From Corynebacterium sp. ACRPH (GTDB taxonomy: Bacteria; Actinomycetota; Actinomycetes; Mycobacteriales; Mycobacteriaceae): a stretch of DNA of 64,000 nucleotides. Location: positions 1 through 64,000 of the forward strand of contig NZ_JAKRND010000008.1 of the NCBI RefSeq assembly GCF_022347285.1. Direction: 5' to 3'. Positions within the stretch are counted from its first letter, which is position 1. Every line of letters starts with the position of its first letter. Below the pieces are notes generated by a model that worked only from the letters and a program-made list of their open reading frames with translations, was not told the DNA's origin and searched no databases. This document shows positions 1 through 6,825 of the stretch, piece by piece. A program made the translations under genes and the position numbers.

Positions 1-154
1 CCTGCAACAGGCCTTTGACCAGGTCGCTGGCGTCATCGGTGGAGGTCGATAACTCGCCGATCAAGCTGGCAAGCTCAGGATTTTCCATCAGCTTCTCGCT
101 GATCTTGTTGACCTTGTCCTGGTCATGGTTTTTCTTCGGTGACACCGTAGTCAT
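1..154 (-). CDS. IS256-family transposase, 5' part only (runs off window)
   Basis: Read on the minus strand from the ATG at 154, this encodes about 51 residues beginning MTTVSPKKNHDQDKVNKISE and ending near SDDASDLVKGLL. That is the typical N-terminus of corynebacterial IS256-family (mutator) transposases, DDE enzymes that move their own insertion sequence. The catalytic part lies outside the window, so it cannot be said whether the gene is intact. An IS-end-like sequence follows its 5' side. Family call rests on N-terminal resemblance from memory. Confidence 0.75.
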   Translation of the reverse strand, partial: MTTVSPKKNHDQDKVNKISEKLMENPELASLIGELSTSTDDASDLVKGLLQ

Positions 155-177
155 TATCGGTGAAACTCCTTCGAGAT

Positions 178-210
178 CAGAGCCTCACACACAAACTTCC
201 TGACACCCTC
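178..210. mobile_element. Probable terminal inverted repeat of the IS256-family element
   Basis: Read on the minus strand, the sequence begins GAGGGTGTCAGGAAGTTTGT and continues GTGTGAGGCTCT, which resembles IS256-family ends (G-rich start, then CAGAAGTTTGTGTG-like). It lies 24-56 nt before the transposase start, as expected for the left end. The other end and the target duplication are outside the window, so the outer boundary near 210 is an estimate. Confidence 0.5.
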
Positions 211-357
211 GGACATCGCCTTCTAGAGGGGAGGGTGAAGTCCGCTGAAGAATTCCACTAAGGCGTGCCCGCTGAGGCATATCGTGGAATAAAGCGTGTT
301 CCGAAGCGCTGAATATTAAGAAGGCTACGAAAGCAACGTCAAAGAAAGGCAAGCATC

Positions 358-576
358 ATGAGCGCATACACCTACAACGTCACCGGAATGAGCTGCGGGC
401 ACTGCGAAAACGCCGTCAGGGAGCAAGTTTCCAAGCTTCCTGGTGTTTCGAACATTGAGGTCAGCGCAGACAAGGGGCTGCTGACGTTCGAGCACGACGG
501 GGCAGCAGGGGAGCTGACGGATCAGCAGGTCATCGGCGCGGTCGACGAGGCCGGCTACGAAGCCACCCGCGCATAG
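358..576 (+). CDS. copZ: CopZ-like heavy-metal-associated (HMA) copper chaperone
   Basis: A 72-residue HMA-domain protein. The metal-binding loop GMSCGHC is at residues 10-16, giving the CxxC pair that binds Cu(I). The rest follows the beta-alpha-beta-beta-alpha-beta ferredoxin-like pattern (VREQVSKLPGV, then VIGAVDEAGYEA). Such proteins carry Cu(I) in the cytoplasm to P1B-type ATPases or to copper sensors. RBS AAAGG lies 8 nt before the ATG. The usual partner ATPase gene is not adjacent: upstream is the IS256 end, downstream a convergent flavin reductase. Mercury binding (MerP-like) is less likely because there is no signal peptide. Confidence 0.85.
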   Translation: MSAYTYNVTGMSCGHCENAVREQVSKLPGVSNIEVSADKGLLTFEHDGAAGELTDQQVIGAVDEAGYEATRA

Positions 577-726
577 CGCCCGCTGTACAGAGCGGAGGAT
601 TCGGAGGTGGGGGCGCGCCGGGCGCAGCGAGCGAAGCGTGCGGCGCGGAGCGCGCGTGCACCGAAGTGGGAGCGGGGAGGCGCACCGCCGCGCAAACTGC
701 GCGCGCTGCACACGAGCGCGCCGCCG
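577..726. other. GC-rich convergent intergenic spacer
   Basis: About 150 nt between the ends of copZ (+) and the flavin reductase gene (-). It is almost entirely G+C with several short GCGC-type inverted repeats but no clear T-tract. It may act as a structured bidirectional terminator. I see no gene in it; open frames across it are ordinary GC-rich shadows. Confidence 0.4.
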
Positions 727-1230
727 CTAGAACGGGCGCAGCCCCGCGATGCTGTAGAACTGGTGGCCCAGGAAAAGCAGCGCCGAATCGTCGGAGATCT
801 CCGACACGTCCAGAACCTCCGCCGCCACCAGCGTAGATTCCCCCGCGCGGGCCGTATCTGAAATGCGCGCCCGCATCACGGCCCGGGAGTTGGGCAGTAG
901 CGGCTCGCCCGTCTCGGCAGTCACCCACCCTTGAGATTCCGCGAAGCGGTCCGCGCCTGAGGTGGCGAAGGAGTGCGCGATGGGGGACTGGGCGTCATTA
1001 AGAAAGTGCACCAACATGCTGCTCGACCGCAATAATTTGCCTGCCGAGCCCGTGCGCTTCATCAGCGAGAAACTGATTGATAGTGGGTCGAGCGACAGAG
1101 AAGCAACAGATGATGCGGTCAGGCCGACGGGCTCGCCGTCGACGGTCGCGGTGATTAGCGTTACCCCCGCCGGATGTCCGCGGAAGACATCTCGAAACGC
1201 TGCTTCAAGATCGGTGTTACTCATTAGCAT
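727..1230 (-). CDS. Flavin reductase family (FMN-binding split barrel) protein
   Basis: A 167-residue protein of the flavin reductase/HpaC-like family, which reduces FMN or FAD with NAD(P)H, often for a partner monooxygenase. Family segments seen are FRGHPAGVTLITATVDGEPVG near the N-terminus, LTASSVASLSLDPLSISFSL for the flavin phosphate, and the C-terminal GHQFYSIAGLRPF. The start at 1230 (MLMSNTDLEAAF) has AAAGG 7 nt upstream; a longer frame would run into tRNA-His. A start at 1224 is possible. No partner monooxygenase is adjacent, so the substrate is unknown. Confidence 0.8.
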   Translation of the reverse strand: MLMSNTDLEAAFRDVFRGHPAGVTLITATVDGEPVGLTASSVASLSLDPLSISFSLMKRTGSAGKLLRSSSMLVHFLNDAQSPIAHSFATSGADRFAESQGWVTAETGEPLLPNSRAVMRARISDTARAGESTLVAAEVLDVSEISDDSALLFLGHQFYSIAGLRPF

Positions 1231-1251
1231 CACTAGACCTTTAGAAAAATT

Positions 1252-1328
1252 TGGGGTGACTGACGGGACTCGAACCCGCGACACCTAGGATCACAACCTA
1301 GTGCTCTACCAGCTGAACTACAGTCACC
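1252..1328 (-). tRNA. tRNA-His (GTG)
   Basis: On the minus strand the 5' end is GGTGACTG and the 3' end CAGTCACC followed by an encoded CCA (1254-1252). The anticodon stem CTAGG/CCTAG frames a loop containing GTG. The extra 5' G paired with C73 is the usual tRNA-His identity element. The T arm reads CGGGTTCGAGTCCCG. Confidence 0.97.
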
Positions 1329-1431
1329 ATTGCTGTTGAAAACAGCGGATTTCATGTTAGCCCACGCCCTGCGCCTTAACCAAAAGGCCAGTTCGCGAGG
1401 GGTGAAACGGGGCTAGGTACTAGGGTCAGCG

Positions 1432-2064
1432 CTAGATCGGGAAGCGCTCCGTCGCTGCCTTCGCCGCGGCCGTGGCCTCCGCGTTCGACGGGTCTGCCTC
1501 CACGAGCATCGCGCGGCGGTAGTAATCCAGCTCGCGGATGGATTCCTTGATGTCCGCCAGTGCGCGGTGCGCCATGCCCTTCGCGGGCTGGCCGTTGTAC
1601 ACATGCGGGTACCAGCGGCGGGCGAGCTCCTTCAGGCTGGAGACGTCGATCATGCGGTAGTGCAGGTACTGGTCCAGGTGTGGCATGTAGCGGTTGATGA
1701 ACTTCCGGTCCGCGCTGATGGTGTTGCCGGCCAGTGGCGCCACGCCTGCGGTGGGCACGTGCTTCTTCACGTAGTCGAGCACCTGCTCCTCGGCCTCTTC
1801 CAGCGTGATGTCGGAGGCGCGGATCTGTTCCGTCAGGCCGGATTCGCCGTGCATCTTCGTCACGACGGCATCCATGCGGGCGAGGTCGCGTTCGGTTGCG
1901 TGAATCACCAGGTCCAGCCCCTCGTCGAGTGGGGCGAGGTCCGCATCCGTCACAATCACCGCAATCTCGACGAGCACGTGTTGGTCCGGGTCGAGGCCCG
2001 TCATTTCGCAGTCGACCCACACGAGTCGATCGTTCTTGGCAACTTGATTAGGGGTGGTGTTCAC
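1432..2064 (-). CDS. orn: Oligoribonuclease
   Basis: A 210-residue 3'-5' exoribonuclease of the DEDDh family that degrades 2-5 nt RNA fragments and linear dinucleotides such as pGpG, finishing mRNA and cyclic-di-nucleotide turnover in the cytoplasm. [10 protein letters not shown] (residues 16-25) supplies the first Asp and Glu; [11 protein letters not shown] near residue 170 supplies the catalytic His and last Asp. Length matches the family. The GTG start at 2064 has AAAGGA 6 nt upstream, and a TAGAAT -10 lies at 2089-2094. It precedes the SDR gene on the same strand but with a 60-nt gap. Confidence 0.95.
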   Translation of the reverse strand: MNTTPNQVAKNDRLVWVDCEMTGLDPDQHVLVEIAVIVTDADLAPLDEGLDLVIHATERDLARMDAVVTKMHGESGLTEQIRASDITLEEAEEQVLDYVKKHVPTAGVAPLAGNTISADRKFINRYMPHLDQYLHYRMIDVSSLKELARRWYPHVYNGQPAKGMAHRALADIKESIRELDYYRRAMLVEADPSNAEATAAAKAATERFPI

Positions 2065-2088
2065 GGATCTTCCTTTCTGTTGTTGATA

Positions 2089-2094
2089 ATTCTA
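2089..2094 (-). promoter_or_regulatory. Candidate -10 element for orn
   Basis: TAGAAT on the minus strand, about 25 nt before the GTG start, leaving a short leader that carries the AAAGGA ribosome site. No convincing -35 is visible; a GGCGTCA motif copy (2106-2112) lies just upstream. Confidence 0.4.
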
Positions 2095-2121
2095 TGTCTT
2101 TTTGGTGACGCCCCCTCGGAA

Positions 2122-3003
2122 TCAGTCGCTTTCGGTTGCCATTTGGGCGTAGAACTTACCCACGATCGGCGCGGTGACCTTCCGTGGCAGGTACGTGGAG
2201 ACGAAATTCATGGCCTTGGACAGCGGGCCGGGGACTACGCGGAGCTTGTTCTTGGACAGGGCGGTGAGAGTGTCGATGGCGCAGTCTTCGTAGGTGGTCC
2301 AGAGGAAATCCGGGACGGCATCGTCGACCTCGGTGAGCTGTTCGTCTTCCTTGCGGGCCTCGCGCACCGGGCCGGGTGCCAGCAGGGTGCACTTAATGCC
2401 GTGGTCTTTGAGCTCGTAGTGCAGGGACTCGGTGAAGGTGTTGACCATCGCCTTGGTGCCGACGTAGGTTGCGTTTCCGGGGATGGCCATGTTGCCGGCG
2501 GCGGAGCCGACGTTGACGATGCCGCCCTCGCCGCGTTCCAGCATGCCGGGCAGCACGGCCTGGGTGAGTTCGTAGAGTGCGGTGGCGTTGAGCTCGAACT
2601 GCAGGCGCTCGTAATCCCAGTCGAGGTCCTTGAACTGGCCGAAGGTAGCAATGCCCGCGGAGTTGATGATGATGCTGACCGGGGTGGTGCGCAGCTCTTC
2701 CAGCAGCTCTGCGCGGGCGGGCGCATCCGCCAGGTCGACGGAGCGGATCTGCACGTCGCGGTTCGGGAATGCGTCCGCGATCTCCTGCATGGGAGCTACG
2801 GTGCGGGCGACCAGGAGTAGGTCGTAGCCGCGCCGGGCGAGCTCCTCGGCGATGGCCTTACCGATGCCGGAGGAAGCGCCGGTGATCACGGCGTAGGAGT
2901 CCGGGGTGGGGGCGGGGAGGTCCAGTTCTGCGGACTTCTGGGACTTGCCCAGGGGGAGGGAGCGGAGGGCGTCAATAGGGTTAAAGCGGCTATTCGCAGT
3001 CAT
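2122..3003 (-). CDS. Short-chain dehydrogenase/reductase (SDR)
   Basis: A 293-residue NAD(P)-dependent oxidoreductase of the classical SDR family. The Rossmann glycine motif GASSGIGKAIAEELARRGYD is near residues 42-61, IINSAGI is the NAG-type motif, the catalytic Ser lies in NVGSAAGNM, and YVGTK is the YxxxK motif. The C-terminal extension is like that of YqjQ/DltE-type SDRs. The substrate cannot be inferred. The frame is open further upstream but overlaps the next gene; the start at 3003 is favoured because TATGGT lies 7 nt before it, a leaderless arrangement. Confidence 0.88.
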   Translation of the reverse strand: MTANSRFNPIDALRSLPLGKSQKSAELDLPAPTPDSYAVITGASSGIGKAIAEELARRGYDLLLVARTVAPMQEIADAFPNRDVQIRSVDLADAPARAELLEELRTTPVSIIINSAGIATFGQFKDLDWDYERLQFELNATALYELTQAVLPGMLERGEGGIVNVGSAAGNMAIPGNATYVGTKAMVNTFTESLHYELKDHGIKCTLLAPGPVREARKEDEQLTEVDDAVPDFLWTTYEDCAIDTLTALSKNKLRVVPGPLSKAMNFVSTYLPRKVTAPIVGKFYAQMATESD

Positions 3004-3010
3004 GGCTACA

Positions 3011-3016
3011 ACCATA
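3011..3016 (-). promoter_or_regulatory. -10 hexamer for a leaderless SDR transcript
   Basis: TATGGT on the minus strand, 7 nt before the ATG at 3003, with no ribosome site between. Same arrangement as at 13 other genes in the window. Confidence 0.5.
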
Positions 3017-3038
3017 GCGGGCGGTGCGGACAAGAGGC

Positions 3039-3728
3039 TTAGCCAGCGACTCCGAAGACGAGTAGCCCGACGACCAGGTTGTTCAGCATGTGAACGATGA
3101 ATCCCGCCCATAGTGTGCCGTGCCACCTGGTGATCAGTGCGCAAGAGATGCCGAGGAAGGCCGTAAAGAGGATAGCCGGCGGGGAGACGTGAGCCAGACC
3201 GAAAAGCAGTGAGCTGAACAGGACACTCAGGGCAGCTGGCATTAGCGTGTCGAAGTAGCCCATGAGAACCCGACGGAAGACCAACTCCTCGAGGAACGGA
3301 CCAAGCAGCAGATACGCCAGGAGGACGAGGAGGATGGGGAGGGTCTGCCCGGATTCGCCTGCGCTAGTCAAGGTCGAGGAACGCTCGCCATTTTCCATTC
3401 CCAAGATTGAGGCGACAAATGCCGTGGCAGCACCGGCTGCGATGATTGTCACTGGAGTCTGCCAGAGCAGATGCCAACCTCTTTTAGAGAGTGAAGTGAA
3501 GCCAGTTTCGATGTTCTGTTTCCGCAGGTAGAGAACCAAAAGCCAGGTGGGCAGGCCGAGGGCGATGATGAACATGAATGGCAGAGCGCCGAGGACTACT
3601 CCCTTGTCCAGGGAGAGTTTTGCCAAGCCCAACGCCTGGACGGCGAGGAGCCCGTAAGCGGAGAGGAGAGCTGCGACGGACACTAATGCGTCCTTTGTGC
3701 GAGGAGGGGTTAGTTGTCGGTAGGTCAT
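3039..3728 (-). CDS. CPBP family intramembrane metalloprotease (Abi/CAAX-like)
   Basis: A 229-residue protein with about six to seven hydrophobic segments. It carries all motifs of the CPBP (Abi) glutamic intramembrane endopeptidases: EELVFR (EExxxR) around residue 150, FGLAH (FxxxH) and a distal HMLNN. The family cleaves membrane substrates, including prenylated or bacteriocin-related ones; the target here is unknown. The start at 3728 (MTYRQL) has GAAAGG just upstream; an ATG at 3761 is possible but has no ribosome site. The gene ends 35 nt before the SDR start on the same strand. Confidence 0.85.
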   Translation of the reverse strand: MTYRQLTPPRTKDALVSVAALLSAYGLLAVQALGLAKLSLDKGVVLGALPFMFIIALGLPTWLLVLYLRKQNIETGFTSLSKRGWHLLWQTPVTIIAAGAATAFVASILGMENGERSSTLTSAGESGQTLPILLVLLAYLLLGPFLEELVFRRVLMGYFDTLMPAALSVLFSSLLFGLAHVSPPAILFTAFLGISCALITRWHGTLWAGFIVHMLNNLVVGLLVFGVAG

Positions 3729-3803
3729 GGATCCTTTCGCAGGTGAGGCTGCGTGAAGCATGGGCTGTATGAAACAGGCTCAGCGAGCTGAGCTAAGCGG
3801 TGT

Positions 3804-3809
3804 TAGTTT
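3804..3809 (+). promoter_or_regulatory. -10 hexamer for a leaderless transcript
   Basis: TAGTTT, 6 nt before the ATG at 3816; no ribosome site is present. Confidence 0.4.
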
Positions 3810-3815
3810 AATCAC

Positions 3816-4670
3816 ATGATTCCCGATATTCGCAGAGTTGGACAACACGCTGCGCTGTACGCCCATGCGCGCTGTGAGCACATCATGGAACAGATCGAAG
3901 ACCGCGTTGGCGATGACTGGGGGATTGCCGTAGGCGAAATTGAAGGTGAGCAGTACTACCAGTTTCAGGGGCGGGTTAAGCTCGCCAATGCTCGAGTGGA
4001 ACTCGTCGCGACCGTTGACGTGGAGTCTGCGACTCTCAAGTGGGAATGGGCGGATGAAGCGGCTGTTTCCGGAGCTGCAGAACTTGGTCGGCGCCTTGCT
4101 GCGGAAGTGATGCGCGAGTGGGGCGAGGAACAAGACCTGCCAGGGTTTACGACCCCAGTTGTGCCTTACGAGGTTCCCGAGTGGGACGGCGATGAAGCTG
4201 AACCTGGTAGCGGGGAAGACACAGAAGATGAGGAAGGCGAAGAAGACGACGAGCTGTATGCGCAGTCAATTGCAGCGGCAGCCGTTTCGGAGGATGTAGG
4301 GGATAGTGCGTTCGAAATCTTTGGTTCGCATGCTTGTTACGCAACCATCCCGAACGAAGACGAAGACGAGATCCGGATTTACTTGATGGATTCGTTCAAC
4401 CCACCGATGGAGGAGACGGATCTGTCGGTGATGTTCGTCAAGTTCGACGCCATATTGTTGGAATGCGACGACCCGGTGTGGAGCATCGAAGGGATTGCGC
4501 ATCAGCGCGAGGACTGGACGGTCGAGGAAATCGAGCCGGAGAACAAGCAACGCGCGTGGAAGATTGCGGACAGCGAGGGACGCTACTTCGTGGTGGAGTT
4601 GAGCTTCAACGAAGACGACACGATCGCAGAGCTTGGCAAGAAGGGGCTGTTTACAGAAGAAGGTGCCTGA
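3816..4670 (+). CDS. Acidic uncharacterised protein (DUF6882/YbjN-like at low confidence)
   Basis: A 284-residue soluble protein with no signal peptide or membrane segment. The N-terminal half (ALYAHARCEHIMEQI, then QYYQFQGRV and ATLKWEWAD) has the feel of DUF6882-type proteins. Residues 125-150 form a Glu/Asp-rich linker (GEDTEDEEGEEDDE). The C-terminal half (VMFVKFDAILLECDDPVWSI, then RYFVVELSFNED) looks like a second copy of a similar fold. I do not recognise a catalytic motif and assign no function. The region has somewhat lower GC than the flanking core genes. Confidence 0.65.
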   Translation: MIPDIRRVGQHAALYAHARCEHIMEQIEDRVGDDWGIAVGEIEGEQYYQFQGRVKLANARVELVATVDVESATLKWEWADEAAVSGAAELGRRLAAEVMREWGEEQDLPGFTTPVVPYEVPEWDGDEAEPGSGEDTEDEEGEEDDELYAQSIAAAAVSEDVGDSAFEIFGSHACYATIPNEDEDEIRIYLMDSFNPPMEETDLSVMFVKFDAILLECDDPVWSIEGIAHQREDWTVEEIEPENKQRAWKIADSEGRYFVVELSFNEDDTIAELGKKGLFTEEGA

Positions 4671-4737
4671 CGAAATCCGTCAGACACCCAAGCTAAGAAA
4701 CGAAACCGGCGCCCCGGAAAAGAAAAACCGAGACGCC

Positions 4738-4790
4738 AGTTTGTCCATGATGCCGCGACTGTAGTGGCAACGATGCCGCGACTTATAACA
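4738..4790. mobile_element. Possible solo IS end (two GATGCCGCGACT repeats)
   Basis: The 12-mer GATGCCGCGACT occurs at about 4748 and 4769, 21 nt apart, within TGTCCATGATGCCGCGACTG and ACGATGCCGCGACTTATAAC. Tandem terminal repeats containing a CGCGAC core are typical of transposase-binding ends of some actinobacterial DDE insertion sequences. No transposase and no matching inverted end was seen, so this would be a solo end or scar. Confidence 0.3.
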
Positions 4791-4865
4791 GCACTGCCTG
4801 AGCACATTTGAGGTGTCGATTATGCGCCCGTTTTCGTGTGCCGACTGGCCCATTGCAAAGTGCGT

Positions 4866-6371
4866 TTAAAGCTCGATGGTGCGATCCAGCGAAAGGCGCG
4901 AACAGAAGTGTTCATCGTGGCTGACGACGAGTAACGCTCCGCGGTAAGCGGAGAGGACGTCGACAAGCCAGTCCACGGTGGGGATATCCAAGTTGTTAGT
5001 CGGCTCGTCTAGTAGCAGGAACTGCGGTGCGGGGGAAGCAAGCAGCACGCGTGCGCACTCGGCACGGAACCGCTCGCCTCCGGAAAGTTGCCCCACTGGC
5101 GCGTGGACACTGTCATTCTGGAACAACAGTTGTGCTAGCTTGTCGCGGATAAACTGCGGGTCAGCCTGCGGATTGCTTTCCGCGACCAGCTCCCACACAC
5201 TCTTGTCCGCTGGCAATGTGATGCGTTGACGTAAATAGCCGCGGGGAAGCGCATAGTCGACGTCGCCGCTGGCAATCCGGTTGAGAAACGTAGTTTTTCC
5301 CGCCCCATTGGCACCGGCGAGTCGGACGCGTTCGGGGCCGACGATTGTCAACAGCTCGCTGCTCAGAACCCGCGTGGCATTGGGAAGGCTGGTATCGGGA
5401 AGCTCGATGTGAACGTGAGTGTCCTCCCGCAACCTAAGTTGTGCTAAGTCATAACCTTCCCGAGCTTGTGACACCGAGGCTGCGGCATCACGGGTACGCT
5501 TGGCTGACGAGACCTGGGATCGGTTCTTATCATTTCCCATGGCCATACCAGGCTTGCGTTTGGAGGTAGCGAACTCTTTACCTCGGCGGGCGTTACGGGC
5601 AAGCCGTGTCTGCATCTCGGCACGTTGGCGAACTTCCTTGTGATAGGAGGCTTTGGCCTCACTTACTTCGGCCCGCACGGTTTCCTGTTCGTGGTCGATG
5701 GTTTGACGGTAGTGCTCAAAGTTCCCGCTAAACATACGTAATGATCCGTGATAGAGCTCAGCTATCTCGTCAGCGTGGTTGAGCAGCTCCCGATCATGCG
5801 AGATGACGACCATGGGCGCCGGGGAAGCGTCAATCATACGCAGAAGGCGCTCCCTGGCAGCGGCGTCGAGATTATTCGTGGGTTCATCAAGAATGATCAT
5901 CTCTGGTTGGGAGAAAAACAGCGCCGTCAGCGCCACAGCGACGGCCTCTCCTCCCGACAAGTTGCCGACGCTGCGAGAAAGGGAAAAGTTCAATCCTGAC
6001 GCGCTAAGAGCGGCCTGGATCCTCTCCTTGAGATCCCAGTTGTCAGCAACGATGGCCGCGAGTTCCTCGGAGTAGTTGCCCGCTTCGATTTCCGCTAGGG
6101 CATCTAAAATCTCGCGAGCCTTGAATACGTCTGCGATGGTGTCGGTCACTTTGAGCCCTAGATCTTGGTCTAGGTAGCCGATTTTAGGGGCCGTCACGGT
6201 ACCAGAAGTGGGTTGATAGATGCCGGCCAACACCTTAGCGAGAGTCGATTTTCCTGAGCCATTAGCACCGACAAGGCCGGTGAAATGCGCGCCGAATGTG
6301 GCGCTTAAATCTGAAAAACAAGGAGTGCCGTCTGGCCAGGTAAAAGAGAGATGAGAAAAAGAAATATGCAT
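4866..6371 (-). CDS. ABC-F family ATPase (duplicated ATP-binding cassettes)
   Basis: A 501-residue soluble protein with two ABC cassettes and no membrane segment, hence ABC-F. Cassette 1: Walker [10 protein letters not shown], signature LSGGE, Walker [11 protein letters not shown]. Cassette 2: [31 protein letters not shown]. The basic linker (about residues 220-300, [20 protein letters not shown]) corresponds to the P-site tRNA-interaction motif. ABC-F proteins act on ribosomes; some protect against macrolides, lincosamides or pleuromutilins, others regulate translation. Which applies here cannot be told from sequence. It has a consensus promoter with a mini-ORF leader and somewhat lower local GC, between an IS-end-like sequence and tRNA-Arg, which suggests acquisition. 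Confidence 0.88.
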   Translation of the reverse strand: MHISFSHLSFTWPDGTPCFSDLSATFGAHFTGLVGANGSGKSTLAKVLAGIYQPTSGTVTAPKIGYLDQDLGLKVTDTIADVFKAREILDALAEIEAGNYSEELAAIVADNWDLKERIQAALSASGLNFSLSRSVGNLSGGEAVAVALTALFFSQPEMIILDEPTNNLDAAARERLLRMIDASPAPMVVISHDRELLNHADEIAELYHGSLRMFSGNFEHYRQTIDHEQETVRAEVSEAKASYHKEVRQRAEMQTRLARNARRGKEFATSKRKPGMAMGNDKNRSQVSSAKRTRDAAASVSQAREGYDLAQLRLREDTHVHIELPDTSLPNATRVLSSELLTIVGPERVRLAGANGAGKTTFLNRIASGDVDYALPRGYLRQRITLPADKSVWELVAESNPQADPQFIRDKLAQLLFQNDSVHAPVGQLSGGERFRAECARVLLASPAPQFLLLDEPTNNLDIPTVDWLVDVLSAYRGALLVVSHDEHFCSRLSLDRTIEL

Positions 6372-6416
6372 GCCAAGTTCCGCCTTCGAGCCAACGATGA
6401 TTAAGGAAGCGTCGAA

Positions 6417-6434
6417 TTAGGAACGGATCTTCAT
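6417..6434 (-). CDS. Candidate 5-codon leader ORF (MKIRS) ahead of the ABC-F gene
   Basis: On the minus strand ATG AAG ATC CGT TCC TAA starts about where transcription from the 6443-6471 promoter should begin and ends 45 nt before the ABC-F start. Very short leader ORFs with basic residues precede many ribosome-targeting resistance genes and sense drug-stalled ribosomes. There is no ribosome site, so it would be translated as a leaderless start. It could be chance. Confidence 0.3.
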   Translation of the reverse strand: MKIRS

Positions 6435-6442
6435 AGGGCGAA

Positions 6443-6471
6443 ACCGTACTTCAAACCAATCTGAGTGTCAA
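6443..6471 (-). promoter_or_regulatory. Strong promoter for the ABC-F gene
   Basis: On the minus strand TTGACA (6471-6466), a 17-nt spacer, then TACGGT (6448-6443). The -35 is a perfect consensus, rare in this window. The predicted start of transcription near 6436 gives a leader of about 65 nt. Confidence 0.65.
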
Positions 6472-6549
6472 TGCTCACTAACTGTAGAAGTGCGCATGAT
6501 GGTCTGCTGGGGTACACCCCAAACGAACAGTTGTCCGAAGTCAGGACAA

Positions 6550-6626
6550 TGGCGCCCCCGGCAGGACTCGAACCCGCGACACATGGGGTAGAAACCCACT
6601 GCTCTAATCCACTGAGCTACGGAGGC
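6550..6626 (-). tRNA. tRNA-Arg (TCT)
   Basis: On the minus strand 5' GCCTCCG pairs with CGGGGGC at the 3' side, followed by G73 and an encoded CCA (6552-6550). The anticodon stem GTGGG/CCCAT frames TTTCTAC with anticodon TCT, which reads AGA/AGG codons. The T arm is CGGGTTCGAGTCCTG. Confidence 0.96.
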
Positions 6627-6702
6627 ATACGAGTAGATGATAATGCACGCGCACGTGCGCTGAATTTGCGGGGCAGCCATACCGTAAGCGTGGCGCAGTC
6701 AC

Positions 6703-6738
6703 GCAGGTCGGTGCCGGGGTATCGTGGCACCGATCTGC
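6703..6738. promoter_or_regulatory. Inverted repeat upstream of the CopD/CtaG gene
   Basis: GCAGGTCGGTGCC (6703-6715) and GGCACCGATCTGC (6726-6738) form a 13-bp stem with one G-T wobble around a 10-nt loop, about 90 nt before the ATG at 6826. There is no T-tract after it. It could be an operator or an mRNA leader structure; no regulator can be named. Confidence 0.35.
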
Positions 6739-6825
6739 GGCCAAAATGCGCCACCACTGTGACGCAACGAACATCACAAAACCAGGAAGTTCACCCTGTC
6801 CGGAGCGGAGGGTAAGGTTCCAAAC

